Assembly: GCA_046046915.1 (NCBI GenBank)
Contig: JBJOIT010000012.1
Location: 5,240-69,239, forward strand
Direction of reading: 5' to 3'
DNA: 64,000 nucleotides
From: JBEEJZ01 sp046046915
GTDB lineage: Bacteria > Pseudomonadota > Gammaproteobacteria > Burkholderiales > Burkholderiaceae_C
The translations under genes were made by a program, and so were the position numbers. This document shows positions 25,296 to 34,174 of the stretch, in pieces (position 1 is the first letter of the stretch; every line of letters begins with the position of its first letter). Under the pieces are notes generated by a model. The model worked only from the letters and a program-made list of their open reading frames with translations. It made no database searches and had not been told where the DNA came from.

Positions 25296-25517
25296 CTATC
25301 GATGAACTTCGATTTCCCCAGCGGCCTCGTATTGAGCCAGCTTTTCCAGCGGCAGGTACACGGTTGGTTTTCCCTCGCGGAGAATCTCCAGACGGCTGTT
25401 GACTTCTGATCCCACTTTGTAGGTCCCAGCAACCAGCGGCGTAAAGCCTGCTCCGGATGCTGTGGCCTCAGTCGGGCTTTTGCGGGCCAGAACCCCGCGA
25501 ATTACTTTGATTTGCAC
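25296..25517 (-). CDS. Small hypothetical minus-strand protein
   Basis: A frame of 73 residues from a GTG at 25517 (up to 82 from a TTG at 25544). The end (GTYKVGSEVNSRLEILREGK, then TVYLPLEKLAQYEAAGEIEV) reads like a real small beta/alpha domain. It is divergent from the ParB-methyltransferase gene. Start and reality are uncertain; no family recognised. Confidence 0.4.
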   Translation of the reverse strand: MQIKVIRGVLARKSPTEATASGAGFTPLVAGTYKVGSEVNSRLEILREGKPTVYLPLEKLAQYEAAGEIEVHR

Positions 25518-25561
25518 TGCAAGACATTCTCGTTTTGCGGCCAATTTTACCGGTCACCCCT

Positions 25562-26842
25562 ATGAATCATCCTGAGATCCTCATGGTCCCAGTGGACGCG
25601 CTCGTCCCCTATGCACGAAATGCCCGCACCCACAGTGATGCCCAGGTGGCGCAAATCGCGTCCTCGATCACCGAGTTCGGCTGGACCAACCCCATCCTCA
25701 CGGACGGTGCCAAGGGCCTGATCGCAGGGCACGGCCGTCTGATGGCGGCGCGCAAGCTAGGCATCAAGGAGGTGCCGGTCATCGAATTGGGTCACCTGAC
25801 ACCCGAGCAGAAGAAGGCCTACATCCTGGCCGACAACCGTCTGGCCGAGAACGCGGGCTGGGACGAAGAGCTTCTGAAACTCGAGTTGGCCGAACTCAAA
25901 GCAGCTGACTTTGATCTCGACTTGATGGGCTTCACCGACAAGGAGCTCGAAGAGCTTTTGAACGGGGACGAATCAGGCGGTGGTTTGACTGAAGATGACG
26001 CAATCCCAGAAGCACCAGTAGACCCGGTATCCAGACCTGGGGACTTGTGGATTCTCGGCAACCACCGCCTCCTTTGTGGTGACTCCACCGTCTTGTCGGA
26101 CGTGGAGCGCCTCATGGGTGGCCAATTGGCTGATATGGCCTTCACCGATCCACCCTACAACGTGGACTACGGCAACAGTGCCAAAGACAAGATGCGCGGC
26201 AAAGACCGGCGCATCATGAATGACGATCTGGGTGAGGGGTTCTTCCAGTTCCTCTATGACGCCTGTCTGAACCTGCTTGTGGTCACCAAGGGCGCCTGCT
26301 ACGTGTGCATGAGCTCATCTGAACTGCATACCCTGCAAAAAGCCTGGATCAAGGCAGGCGGCAAGTGGTCCACGTTCATCATCTGGTCCAAAAACACCTT
26401 CACGCTCGGTCGTGCGGATTACCAGCGCCAGTACGAACCCATCCTGTATGGCTGGAAGCAGGGCTCGGACCACTTCTGGTGCGGGGACCGTGATCAGTCG
26501 GACATCTGGAACTACAACAAACCCCGAGTCAACGACTTGCACCCGACCATGAAGCCAGTCGAGCTGGTCGAGCGTGCCATCAAGAATTCATCGAAGAGCC
26601 GGGACATCGTGCTGGATCTGTTTGGCGGCTCCGGCACCACCTTGATCGCCAGTGAGAAAACCGGACGTCACGCCCGTCTCATTGAACTCGATCCCAAGTT
26701 CGTGGATGTGATCATCAAGCGCTGGGAGGACTACACCGGTCAGCAGGCGGTGCGCGAGGACGATGGCATGAAATTCGGTGAGTTGAACATCAGTGCTGAC
26801 GCCGCACAGGTGCAAGATGCACCTGCGGGCGAGACCGCCTGA
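25562..26842 (+). CDS. ParB-domain/DNA methyltransferase fusion
   Basis: A 426-residue protein. The N-terminal ParB/Srx-like domain (about 1-130) includes LVPYARNARTHSD, GHGRLMAARKLG and ADNRLAENAGW. The C-terminal half is an N4/N6-type DNA methyltransferase with catalytic DPPY (TDPPYNVDYG), a target-recognition stretch and a later LDLFGGSGTTLIA S-adenosylmethionine loop (beta order). Such fusions are common orphan methylases in phages and protect DNA from restriction or mark it for packaging. No partner nuclease lies beside it. The start at 25562 begins at the ParB domain. Confidence 0.88.
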   Translation: MNHPEILMVPVDALVPYARNARTHSDAQVAQIASSITEFGWTNPILTDGAKGLIAGHGRLMAARKLGIKEVPVIELGHLTPEQKKAYILADNRLAENAGWDEELLKLELAELKAADFDLDLMGFTDKELEELLNGDESGGGLTEDDAIPEAPVDPVSRPGDLWILGNHRLLCGDSTVLSDVERLMGGQLADMAFTDPPYNVDYGNSAKDKMRGKDRRIMNDDLGEGFFQFLYDACLNLLVVTKGACYVCMSSSELHTLQKAWIKAGGKWSTFIIWSKNTFTLGRADYQRQYEPILYGWKQGSDHFWCGDRDQSDIWNYNKPRVNDLHPTMKPVELVERAIKNSSKSRDIVLDLFGGSGTTLIASEKTGRHARLIELDPKFVDVIIKRWEDYTGQQAVREDDGMKFGELNISADAAQVQDAPAGETA

Positions 26843-26844
26843 GA

Positions 26845-27051
26845 TCAGTTACCCGGGAAATTCGGGTACAGGTCTCCACTGCTGATGTCGGCCGTGTAGG
26901 TGATTTTGTCAAATTCGCCTTGCTCATCAGCCAGGTACACGCCCCCAACCGACTGGATGGCCACGCCGTATTTGCGGGTGAGCGCAGTCAGCTCGGCGAT
27001 GAAGCGGTCGTAATTCTGTTCGGTCTGCGTTGTGGTGTTGATGGCTGCCAT
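26845..27051 (-). CDS. Small hypothetical phage protein
   Basis: A 68-residue protein: a helical N-terminal half (NYDRFIAELTALTRKYGVAIQSV), then a short beta region (GGVYLADEQGEFDKITYTAD). AAGGAG precedes the ATG. It is the last gene of a minus-strand block of six small genes and is convergent with the methyltransferase gene, with two bases between stops. Function unknown. Confidence 0.6.
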   Translation of the reverse strand: MAAINTTTQTEQNYDRFIAELTALTRKYGVAIQSVGGVYLADEQGEFDKITYTADISSGDLYPNFPGN

Positions 27052-27061
27052 GGTCGTCTCC

Positions 27062-27415
27062 TTAAGCGGTCAGGGATTCTTCGATGAGCTGGGCGTGGAT
27101 CACAAACCCAGTCAGGTAGGGCATTCCCCTTGGGATGCCTGTTTCGCGTGCGGTGATGCGGCCAATCTTCCAGTCCATCCATTTGGTGATGGCCTTGGCA
27201 ACAGCGGCGTCCATCGCGAGGCCAAAGCTCAAACCGTCCTGCACCGTGTCTGCGAAATGCCTGCCTTGCTTGCTGTCCAGAAAGGCGCGCACCGATTCAA
27301 ATGGTTCTCTTGTGGCCTCGGCAACTTGGGTCATCGCGATCGGCCAGGTCATACTGGCGTAGCCACCCATCGTTCCCCAAAATCCCCAGGCTTCGTTTTG
27401 GGTGCTGAGCATCAT
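27062..27415 (-). CDS. Small hypothetical phage protein
   Basis: A 117-residue protein with no recognised domain; the middle is helical (PFESVRAFLDSKQGRHFADTVQDGLSFGLAMDAAVAKAITKWMDWKIG). The ATG at 27415 overlaps the upstream gene's stop and has AGGAGC upstream, which rules out the longer frame to 27526. Part of the minus-strand block. Confidence 0.55.
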   Translation of the reverse strand: MMLSTQNEAWGFWGTMGGYASMTWPIAMTQVAEATREPFESVRAFLDSKQGRHFADTVQDGLSFGLAMDAAVAKAITKWMDWKIGRITARETGIPRGMPYLTGFVIHAQLIEESLTA

Positions 27416-27690
27416 GCGGCGCTCCTTTGGGCTTGGGCGGCGCTTGCAAATTGCGCTTGTGCGCTGGCAATCATGTCCAGTCGCAGATTCGGGGTGATGC
27501 TGCAGGCGAGGTGGTTGAGCGCCCAATTCATGATGTCGGCTTTGTCTGATGGGGTTTGTGCCTCCTCAAGGCGTCCTGCGTACCGGTCCAATTCGCGGAT
27601 CGCTGCCTCCAGAGTGTTGCGAGCTGTTCCCAATGCATCAAGCGCTCGCTTGTCGTTGTATTGGGCTTCGAGGACAGTGCGGGTGGTCAT
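27412..27690 (-). CDS. Small helical hypothetical protein
   Basis: A 92-residue, almost wholly helical protein (RALDALGTARNTLEAAIRELDRYAGRL and later) with an Ala-rich end. It overlaps the next gene by 4 bases, and AAGGAG lies upstream. Its promoter region probably includes the palindrome at 27746-27777. Function unknown. Confidence 0.55.
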   Translation of the reverse strand: MTTRTVLEAQYNDKRALDALGTARNTLEAAIRELDRYAGRLEEAQTPSDKADIMNWALNHLACSITPNLRLDMIASAQAQFASAAQAQRSAA

Positions 27691-27745
27691 GTCGGTGCTC
27701 CTTGTTGCGATGTTTGTATGAACGCTCTACTTGAGGATGAAGTAA

Positions 27746-27777
27746 AGCGATTCATCAAATTTTTTTGATCTGTCGCT
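27746..27777. promoter_or_regulatory. 32-base two-part palindrome
   Basis: AGCGA-TTC-ATCAAA-TTTT-TTTGAT-CTG-TCGCT pairs over both arm segments with symmetric 3-base interruptions. It lies between two minus-strand genes (27690 and 27791). It may be an operator for the downstream pair or an RNA hairpin ending the upstream transcript; no U tract follows on the minus strand. Confidence 0.45.
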
Positions 27778-27790
27778 AATCGGAGACTGA

Positions 27791-28150
27791 TCAGCCCAGA
27801 CGCGCGAGGTACCGAACGCTGTCTCCTCCTGATGGATCGATGAACAAGTAGGGGCGACCAGGTGCTCGCACCATCACGCACAAGCGGCCATCCCAGTAAT
27901 CGCCTCCCTTGCCTTTGAGCCAGTCGCGAGACTTTCCCAGGTTCAATTTGAAGCCATCAAATTCTTCGGGGTCCATCTCCCGGATCTCGGTCACGTACAC
28001 CGCCTCGACGCCGCAAGCGGCAATGTCAGAGATGTTTGTAGGCTTGCGGCCAAAGGGCAACGGGATGCTGAGCTTTTGAACCTGCAATTCGCGGCCATCG
28101 AAGTTGATGGTTGTGGGCTTGGATTCGATGGTGATAGTGATCGGGTTCAT
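27791..28150 (-). CDS. Small hypothetical phage protein
   Basis: A 119-residue alpha/beta protein beginning with a strand-rich part (ITITIESKPTTINFDGRELQVQKL) and including a CGVEAVYVTEIREMDPEEFDGFKLNLGKSRDWL segment. GAGGACC lies before the ATG. It starts 7 bases after the DUF3489 gene ends and belongs to the same operon. No function known. Confidence 0.55.
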   Translation of the reverse strand: MNPITITIESKPTTINFDGRELQVQKLSIPLPFGRKPTNISDIAACGVEAVYVTEIREMDPEEFDGFKLNLGKSRDWLKGKGGDYWDGRLCVMVRAPGRPYLFIDPSGGDSVRYLARLG

Positions 28151-28157
28151 GAGGTCC

Positions 28158-28601
28158 TCAAACGGTTGTGGTGGTGATGCGGTAGATGCGATCTGTGCCG
28201 GGCTGCTTTTCTGATGTGATATCCAGCCCCAGTTTCTTTTTGAGTGCGCCTGCCATCGCCCCGCGCACCGTGTGGATCTGCCAGCCTGTGGCCTCGGTCA
28301 TCTGGGGCAACGTGGCACCTTCTGCGCGTGTGAGCAGCTCAATCAGTACGGCTTGCTTGGTGCCTTCGCGTTTGGCGCGCGGCGCTTGACTCGTGAAGCC
28401 AATCACCTGCAGTCCTGTGGCTGTGGCCACGAACACCTCAGGCTCTGCGGCACTTGGCTCGATGAGCTCTGCGTTGTGCATCGAGGTCAGCACCTTGATG
28501 CGAGCCCCGCCTTTGATGGTGTCGGGGAAGTTGATCAGTTTCTTTTGTGGATGCTGCGCAGCCGCTTCGAGTAGTGCGCGTTGGGTGTCCGTGAGTTTCA
28601 T
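28158..28601 (-). CDS. DUF3489-family protein
   Basis: A 147-residue protein with two helix-turn-helix-like parts. The C-terminal region (about 83-140: TKQAVLIELLTRAEGATLPQMTEATGWQIHTVRGAMAGALKKKLGLDITS) fits the DUF3489 family, a short winged-helix-like domain common in phages and islands, and it ends RIYRI. DNA binding is likely. It overlaps the upstream gene by 4 bases. Confidence 0.75.
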   Translation of the reverse strand: MKLTDTQRALLEAAAQHPQKKLINFPDTIKGGARIKVLTSMHNAELIEPSAAEPEVFVATATGLQVIGFTSQAPRAKREGTKQAVLIELLTRAEGATLPQMTEATGWQIHTVRGAMAGALKKKLGLDITSEKQPGTDRIYRITTTTV

Positions 28602-28816
28602 TGTTTGCCTTTCGATGTTGTTGATGTGTTTTTTGCTGTTGCGTTATTTGCAGCCATGCCTGCGGCGTAAGCAGCCTCCAGCGCACTCTTGATGGCCCAG
28701 ACCGCAACGTCGTGGAAGTCCGAGCGATCGCTGTGCTGTGTCTCCAGCGTTTCGATGAACAAGTGTTCTTTGGCGATCTGCGCGAGCAACTTGTTCAGGT
28801 CCTTGTTTTGTTTCAT
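28598..28816 (-). CDS. Small protein, DUF6900-like
   Basis: A 72-residue protein with the core LLAQIAKEHLFIETLETQHSD...DFHDVAVWAIKSALEAAY, which matches what I know as DUF6900, plus a Ser/Thr/Lys tail. It is the first gene of the minus-strand block, divergent from the HNH gene across 107 bases that must hold both promoters. Function unknown. Confidence 0.6.
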   Translation of the reverse strand: MKQNKDLNKLLAQIAKEHLFIETLETQHSDRSDFHDVAVWAIKSALEAAYAAGMAANNATAKNTSTTSKGKQ

Positions 28817-28923
28817 TGGCTTGCTTGCTTTCGTTCATCCAATGTGATGGATTGACGCTCTGAATCAAGATGAAGCCAAGTCAATTTTTGAAGCTGTCGC
28901 TTATTCCTTGAAAGACGATTGAG

Positions 28924-29292
28924 ATGCCGCGAAGTGCGCCCACTCCATGCCGATACCCGGGTTGCGCACAGGTGCTCAACGTGCCTGGGTACTGCGCCAA
29001 TCACCAGTCGAAGGTGCACCGTGAATACGGTCGTGCGCGCAGAGGGTTTGATACGGAGCTGGGCTTCTATCAATCGGTCAGGTGGCGCAACACCCGTGCA
29101 GCGGTGTTACGGGATAACCCGCTTTGCTGCAGGTGCCAGGCCAAGGGGTTGTTGCAACCGGCCAAGGTCGTTGACCACATCGTTCCAGTCAAGGATGGCG
29201 GTGAGCGCTTTGAGCGAGCGAACCTGCAGAGCCTGTGCGTGCCCTGTCACAACGCCAAGACCGCCTCAGAGACCGCGTCCTCGCGCCAGTGA
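28924..29292 (+). CDS. HNH endonuclease
   Basis: A 122-residue HNH nuclease. It has an N-terminal CRYPGC/CANH zinc-type motif and then the HNH core: CRCQAKGLL, VVDHIVPVKDGG (catalytic His pair) and NLQSLCVPCHNAKTA. In HK97-type phages an HNH protein encoded just before the terminase genes assists terminase cutting at cos. That is the likely role here, as the gene sits right before the small terminase. Confidence 0.88.
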   Translation: MPRSAPTPCRYPGCAQVLNVPGYCANHQSKVHREYGRARRGFDTELGFYQSVRWRNTRAAVLRDNPLCCRCQAKGLLQPAKVVDHIVPVKDGGERFERANLQSLCVPCHNAKTASETASSRQ

Positions 29293-29457
29293 CCCCGTCC
29301 TGAGGGGGTAGGGGGGATGAATCTCTACAGACTGCCGCCCAAGATGCGTTGGCCTGCGCAAATTTTTGTGCGTGCAAATTGAACAAGGGGGGGTATCCCT
29401 CAAACCTGCGCAGCAAAGGCCGTGCATCAGATGAACATCAAACCAAGCGGGTGATTT
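29293..29457. other. Gap between HNH and terminase; candidate cos region
   Basis: No gene is supported. The gap has three G runs (five Gs and six Gs within 29304-29316, seven at 29387-29393), a direct repeat GCAAATT and short dyads. In cos-type phages with this HNH-TerS order the packaging site usually lies in this interval. The exact nick positions cannot be told from one sequence. Confidence 0.35.
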
Positions 29458-29919
29458 ATGGGTGGACGCAAGCCACTGCCGACTCAAGTCAAGCAGATCA
29501 AGGGGACCTTGCAGCCATGCCGGACCAACTACCACGAACCTGTCCCAGAAGGCTTGCTGGTTGAGCCTCCGGACTACATGCCTGAGGGTGCCAAGGCTGC
29601 CTGGCGCTACGCGCTTGAATGTGCTCCACCCTCGCTGATTCGTAAGCTGGACATGTCCGTGCTGGAGATCTGGGCTTGTGCAGCAGATCTCTACCGGCAG
29701 GCCCAGGCGGGCATCGGCAAAACCGGTCTCTTGGTGAAGGCGCCCCACAGCGGCGTGCCCATGCAGTCGCCGTACCTGGCCATTGCCAACAAGCAGGCCC
29801 AGATCATGACCAAAGCTGCGATCGAGATGGGATTCACCCCGGCATCTCGCTCGCGCATCTCCATTCCAAATGAACGACCGGGCGAGGAGCTCGATCTCTG
29901 GGAGGACATCGTGGGTTGA
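29458..29919 (+). CDS. Terminase small subunit, P27 family
   Basis: A 153-residue protein with the P27-type small terminase pattern: MGGRKPLPTQVKQIKG at the start and a helical DNA-binding and oligomerisation core (AKAAWRYALECAPPSLIRKLDMSVLEIWACAADLY). The end reads GFTPASRSRI. It recognises the packaging site and delivers DNA to the large subunit, whose gene begins 16 bases downstream. Confidence 0.88.
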   Translation: MGGRKPLPTQVKQIKGTLQPCRTNYHEPVPEGLLVEPPDYMPEGAKAAWRYALECAPPSLIRKLDMSVLEIWACAADLYRQAQAGIGKTGLLVKAPHSGVPMQSPYLAIANKQAQIMTKAAIEMGFTPASRSRISIPNERPGEELDLWEDIVG

Positions 29920-29935
29920 CCCAAAGGGATACAGG

Positions 29936-31642
29936 ATGCGCACATACGCTGCGAGCGCCAAACAATATGCTGAGCGCGTTGTCTCCCATGAAATCCTGAC
30001 CTGCGAGTGGGTCCAGAAAGCCTGCAAACGCCAGCTCGATGACCTGATCCGCTTCAAACGCAAGAGCAGTCTCTACCAGTTCAACCCGGAACTGCTTGAC
30101 CGCAATGGCAGGCCCTACAGGCCAGCGGACAACCTGTGCGCCTTCATTGAGCGACTGCCCCACGTCAAAGGCCCACTGGCGAGCAAGATGTTTGTTCTGG
30201 AGCCCTGGCAGGTGTTCATCCTGTCCACGGTCTTCGGGTGGGTCAAATCGGACGGCAAGCGCCGCTTCAGGCGCTCCTACATCGAGGTGCCTCGGGGCAA
30301 CGCCAAGTCCACCCTGTCCTCGGCAGTTGGTCTGTACATGCTGGCGGCCGACCGTGAGGGCGGCGCTGAGGTCTATTCGCTGGCCACTACCCGCGATCAG
30401 GCCCGCATCGTCTTTGGCGATGCTCAGACCATGGCGCGCCTGAGCCCGGGTTTCAGGAACCGTTTTGCTGTGAACGTCGGAGCGCACAACATGCATGTGC
30501 TTCAGACCGGCTCCAAGTTCGAGGCGCTCTCGGCAGAAGGCTCCACGCTCGACGGCTTGAACATCCACTTTGGCTGCATCGACGAGTTGCACGCCCACAA
30601 GACCCGAACGGTCTATGACGTGGTGGAGACCGGTACCGGCAAGCGGGACAACTCACTGCTGTGGGTGATCACCACGGCTGGCAGCAACCGATCGGGCATC
30701 TGCTACGAGGTCCGAAGCTTTGTCACCAAGCTGCTCAACAGGGTGTTCGAAGACGACTCCCAGTTCGGGATCATCTATGGGCTCGATGAAGGTGATGACT
30801 GGGCCGCCAAGAACTCGCTCATCAAAGCCAACCCCAATTGGGGCATCTCGGTGCGAGAGGAGATCCTGGTGCCCCTGCAGGCCAAGGCCATGCAGTTACC
30901 GAGCGCGGTCAACAACTTCAAGACCAAGCACCTCAACGAATGGGTGAGTGCAGACACGGCCTGGATGGACATGCGGTCCTGGGATGCCAGTGCCAACCCT
31001 GATCTCGAGCTCGATCAGTTCCTGGGCCAGCCCTGCTGGCTCGGTCTGGATCTGGCCAGCAAGACGGATATTGCGGCGCTCGTCATGGTGTTCGAGCACC
31101 CTGACACGCCCGACGCATACGCGGTGTTTGGCAAGTACTACCTGCCCGAGGACACGGTCCAGGCTGCTGGCAACAGCCAGTACGAGGGCTGGGCCCATAC
31201 AGGACGCCTTTCGGTGACGCCGGGCAACGTGATCGATTTCAGTTGGATCGAAGCTGATCTGCTGGACATCGCATCCCGGTTTTCGGTGGAGGCCGTGGCT
31301 TTCGATCCGTTTCAGGCCACACAGCTGTCCACCCGGATGCTCTCCGAGGGCCTGCCCATGATCGAGGTGCGTCCTACGGTGCTCAATTTCAGCGAACCGA
31401 TGAAGGCGCTTGAAGCCCTGGTTCTGCAAAAGAAGCTCGTCCATGACGGTGACCCGGTACTGGCCTGGATGGCCAGCAACGTGGTGGCCCACACGGACGT
31501 CAAAGACAACATTTACCCGCGCAAGGAGCGAGCAGAAAACAAGATCGACGGCATCGTGGCACTGATCATGGCCCTCTCACGGGCAATCAAACCGGGGGAC
31601 TCGGTGGTGCTGGGATCCGACTATGAGCTGATGCTGCTCTAA
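29936..31642 (+). CDS. Terminase large subunit
   Basis: A 568-residue packaging motor and nuclease of the HK97/P27-associated type. The ATPase shows the deviant Walker A VPRGNAKST, Walker B IDELHAHK and a following TTAGSNRSG coupling motif. The C-terminal nuclease has acidic residues in LGLDLASKTDIAAL and later VAFDPFQATQL. The start at 29936 has AAAGGGA upstream. The partner small subunit and portal flank it. Confidence 0.92.
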   Translation: MRTYAASAKQYAERVVSHEILTCEWVQKACKRQLDDLIRFKRKSSLYQFNPELLDRNGRPYRPADNLCAFIERLPHVKGPLASKMFVLEPWQVFILSTVFGWVKSDGKRRFRRSYIEVPRGNAKSTLSSAVGLYMLAADREGGAEVYSLATTRDQARIVFGDAQTMARLSPGFRNRFAVNVGAHNMHVLQTGSKFEALSAEGSTLDGLNIHFGCIDELHAHKTRTVYDVVETGTGKRDNSLLWVITTAGSNRSGICYEVRSFVTKLLNRVFEDDSQFGIIYGLDEGDDWAAKNSLIKANPNWGISVREEILVPLQAKAMQLPSAVNNFKTKHLNEWVSADTAWMDMRSWDASANPDLELDQFLGQPCWLGLDLASKTDIAALVMVFEHPDTPDAYAVFGKYYLPEDTVQAAGNSQYEGWAHTGRLSVTPGNVIDFSWIEADLLDIASRFSVEAVAFDPFQATQLSTRMLSEGLPMIEVRPTVLNFSEPMKALEALVLQKKLVHDGDPVLAWMASNVVAHTDVKDNIYPRKERAENKIDGIVALIMALSRAIKPGDSVVLGSDYELMLL

Positions 31643-31674
31643 AGAGACGGCAGGCGCGTTTTCTGACACCACAG

Positions 31675-33153
31675 ATGGGAATCTTCAACCTCTTTGACCG
31701 ATTCAAAGCCTCCACAAGTGATCGCTCCCCATGGGGCGATTTCTTTTTTGAGCCGGTGTCGGTGCGCAGCGTTTCTGGCATGCGCGTCTCGGCCGATTCG
31801 GCCATGCGCCTGGCAGCGGTTTATGCCTGCGTGCGCATCCTGTCTGAGACCATGGCCTCGCTGCCACTGGTTGTCTACCGTGCTCGAGCGGACGGGGGCA
31901 AGGACCGGGTGACGGACCACTGGCTCTACCGGGTGCTGGGCAAGAAGCCCAACCGCTACCAGAACCCGTTCGAGTGGCGTGAGATGCTGCAGGGGCACCT
32001 GGCCCTGCGTGGCAATGCCTTCTGCCAGATCCTGGCCAACGGCCGGGGCGAGATCACCGAGTTGATCCCGATTCATCCTGACCGGGTGCGCATGGAGCTG
32101 CTCACCGAAGGAGACTACCGCTACCGGATCCAGAACCAGACGGGTCACGAGTTGGTTCTGCCTCGGGGCGAGGTTTGGCACCTGCGGGGCTTGTCCTCGG
32201 ACGGCCTGCTGGGACTGAGCCCCATCGAGCTCTCCCGAGAGAGCTTGGGCATGGCGTTAGCCGCGCAGGACTACGGTGCTCGGTTCTTCAACAACGATGC
32301 CAAACCCACGGGAGGGTGGATCGAGTTCCCGGGCAACTTCAGGGACACCGAGGCCAAGCGGGTGTTTCGGGAGTCCTATCAGGCTGCTCAGTCCGGTGCC
32401 AACCGAGGCAAGGTGCTTGTGCTGGAAAACGGCATGAAGTTCCATGAGGTGGGTGTCACGAACAAGGACGCTCAGTTCCTGGAGCTTCGCAAGTTCCAGA
32501 TCACGGACATCGCCCGCCTGTTTCGGGTGCCGCCACACATGATCGCGGACCTGGACCGGGCGACGTTCTCCAACATCGAGCAGCAGAGCCTGGAATTTGT
32601 CATGCACACCATGACGCCCTGGGCTGAGCGTTGGGAGGCTTCGATCGAAGCGGACTTGATGCTGGACGGTGATGAACTCGAAATCGAATTTGACTTCGCC
32701 AACCTGATGCGCGGCGATGCAGCCAGTCGCTCGGCCTACTACCAAAGCGGCATCCAAAACGGCTGGCTCACCCGCAACGAGGCCCGAATCGCCGAGAACC
32801 TCAATCCGATCAAAGGACTCGATCAACCGCTCAGGCCGCTGAACATGGTTGAAGAAGAGGAAGCCGAAGCGCAGGAGTCAGAAGACGAGGGGACTGACGC
32901 AGCAGACGCAGACACCCCGGTCGAGCCTGATCAACAAATGAGCCAGCGATTGCGCAAGCTCATTGAAGTCAACGCCCAGCGTCTGGCCCGGCGCATCAGC
33001 AAGAAGGGCAGCCTGGACGCTCAGGAAATCACCCTCATTGCCCAAGCCCTGGGCCTGCAAGAGCCCGTTGTGCGTGCCTGGGCGCTATCTCAACCGTCTA
33101 CCGATGAACCAGTGCTGCTCAAGACGCTGATCCAACTTGGAAACTCCACATGA
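31675..33153 (+). CDS. Portal protein, HK97 family
   Basis: A 492-residue portal subunit with the typical beginning (AVYACVRILSETMASLPLVVY), the ring core (GLSPIELSRESLGMALAAQDYGARFFNN and RLFRVPPHMIADLDRATFSN) and an acidic C-terminal extension (about 390-425: EEEEAEAQESEDEGTDAADAD) before a final helical part. It forms the dodecameric DNA channel at one capsid vertex. Its stop overlaps the protease start. Confidence 0.92.
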   Translation: MGIFNLFDRFKASTSDRSPWGDFFFEPVSVRSVSGMRVSADSAMRLAAVYACVRILSETMASLPLVVYRARADGGKDRVTDHWLYRVLGKKPNRYQNPFEWREMLQGHLALRGNAFCQILANGRGEITELIPIHPDRVRMELLTEGDYRYRIQNQTGHELVLPRGEVWHLRGLSSDGLLGLSPIELSRESLGMALAAQDYGARFFNNDAKPTGGWIEFPGNFRDTEAKRVFRESYQAAQSGANRGKVLVLENGMKFHEVGVTNKDAQFLELRKFQITDIARLFRVPPHMIADLDRATFSNIEQQSLEFVMHTMTPWAERWEASIEADLMLDGDELEIEFDFANLMRGDAASRSAYYQSGIQNGWLTRNEARIAENLNPIKGLDQPLRPLNMVEEEEAEAQESEDEGTDAADADTPVEPDQQMSQRLRKLIEVNAQRLARRISKKGSLDAQEITLIAQALGLQEPVVRAWALSQPSTDEPVLLKTLIQLGNST

Positions 33154-34088
33154 ACAAACACCTTCTGATTTCTGAATTCCTGACCACGCCGTGGGCGCTC
33201 ATGCCCGAGCGTTTGCAGGCCATGACCGCTGTTCTTACCCGCTGGTCCTCAGATGAGCCGCCAAGCGACGAAACCTTGTTTCAGGTGAATGCGGACCGGG
33301 TTCTGCGCGACACGCGCAAACAGTTCGCCTCAGATCGTGCTGCTTCCAATGCCGGAGCTGGCATCGCGGTCCTGCCCCTGTATGGGGTGGTCACGCAGCG
33401 CGGCAACATGGTCGATGACATCTCCGGGCCGGGCAGCACCAGCACCCAGAAATTCACGAGCGCTTTGCGCCAGGTACTGGCTGACAACACTGTGGGGCAG
33501 ATCCTGATCGACATCGACAGCCCTGGTGGCAGCGTCTACGGCGTGGCTGAGCTGGCCGCAGAGATCGTCAAAGCCCGTGCCCAAAAGCCTGTGGTGGCCG
33601 TGGCCAACAGCCTGGCCGCTTCCGCTGCCTACTGGATCGGCTGCTCGGCCGGTGAGTTCTATGTCACCCCGGGTGGCGAGGTGGGCTCCATTGGTGTCTG
33701 GCAGGCCCACTTTGATTACTCGAAGGCGCTGGAAGAGGAGGGGGTTAAACCCACTCTGATCTCTGCTGGCAAGTTCAAGGTCGAGGGCAACCCGTATGTG
33801 CCGCTGGATCCTGAAGCGCAGGCCTTCATGCAGTCCCGTGTGGATGACTACTACAACGCCTTCATCGAAGCCGTGGCCAAGGGCCGAGGCGTCTCAGTTG
33901 CCGATGTGCAGGGCGGCATGGGCGAAGGCCGGGTGCTGGGTGCCGATGCAGCCCTTGCCGCCAAGATGGTGGACGGCATTGCCACCTTCGATGATGTGCT
34001 GGCCAAGATGCAAAAGTCAGCCATCTCTCAAAAGCCACCGGGTGCCTCCCGGCTTGGTCAGGCCCGCGCTGCTCTCGCGCTGATCTGA
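33150..34088 (+). CDS. Head maturation protease, S49/SppA type
   Basis: A 312-residue serine peptidase with the ClpP/SppA crotonase-like fold: IDIDSPGGSVYGVAELA, then the nucleophile-bearing ANSLAASAAYWIG (serine near residue 156), GGEVGSIGVW and the Lys-bearing AGKFKVEGNPY. Used in capsid maturation to cleave scaffold. In this phage the scaffold may be the N-terminal helical part of the capsid protein. ATGA overlap with the portal gene. Confidence 0.9.
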   Translation: MNKHLLISEFLTTPWALMPERLQAMTAVLTRWSSDEPPSDETLFQVNADRVLRDTRKQFASDRAASNAGAGIAVLPLYGVVTQRGNMVDDISGPGSTSTQKFTSALRQVLADNTVGQILIDIDSPGGSVYGVAELAAEIVKARAQKPVVAVANSLAASAAYWIGCSAGEFYVTPGGEVGSIGVWQAHFDYSKALEEEGVKPTLISAGKFKVEGNPYVPLDPEAQAFMQSRVDDYYNAFIEAVAKGRGVSVADVQGGMGEGRVLGADAALAAKMVDGIATFDDVLAKMQKSAISQKPPGASRLGQARAALALI

Positions 34089-34174
34089 TCTCCTAAAGAT
34101 TCCGTTTTCCCAATTCAGCAGTCCTCCGTTGAGGGCTGCCGATCACCTGCGACCCGTTGGTCGCGCCTCAAACC

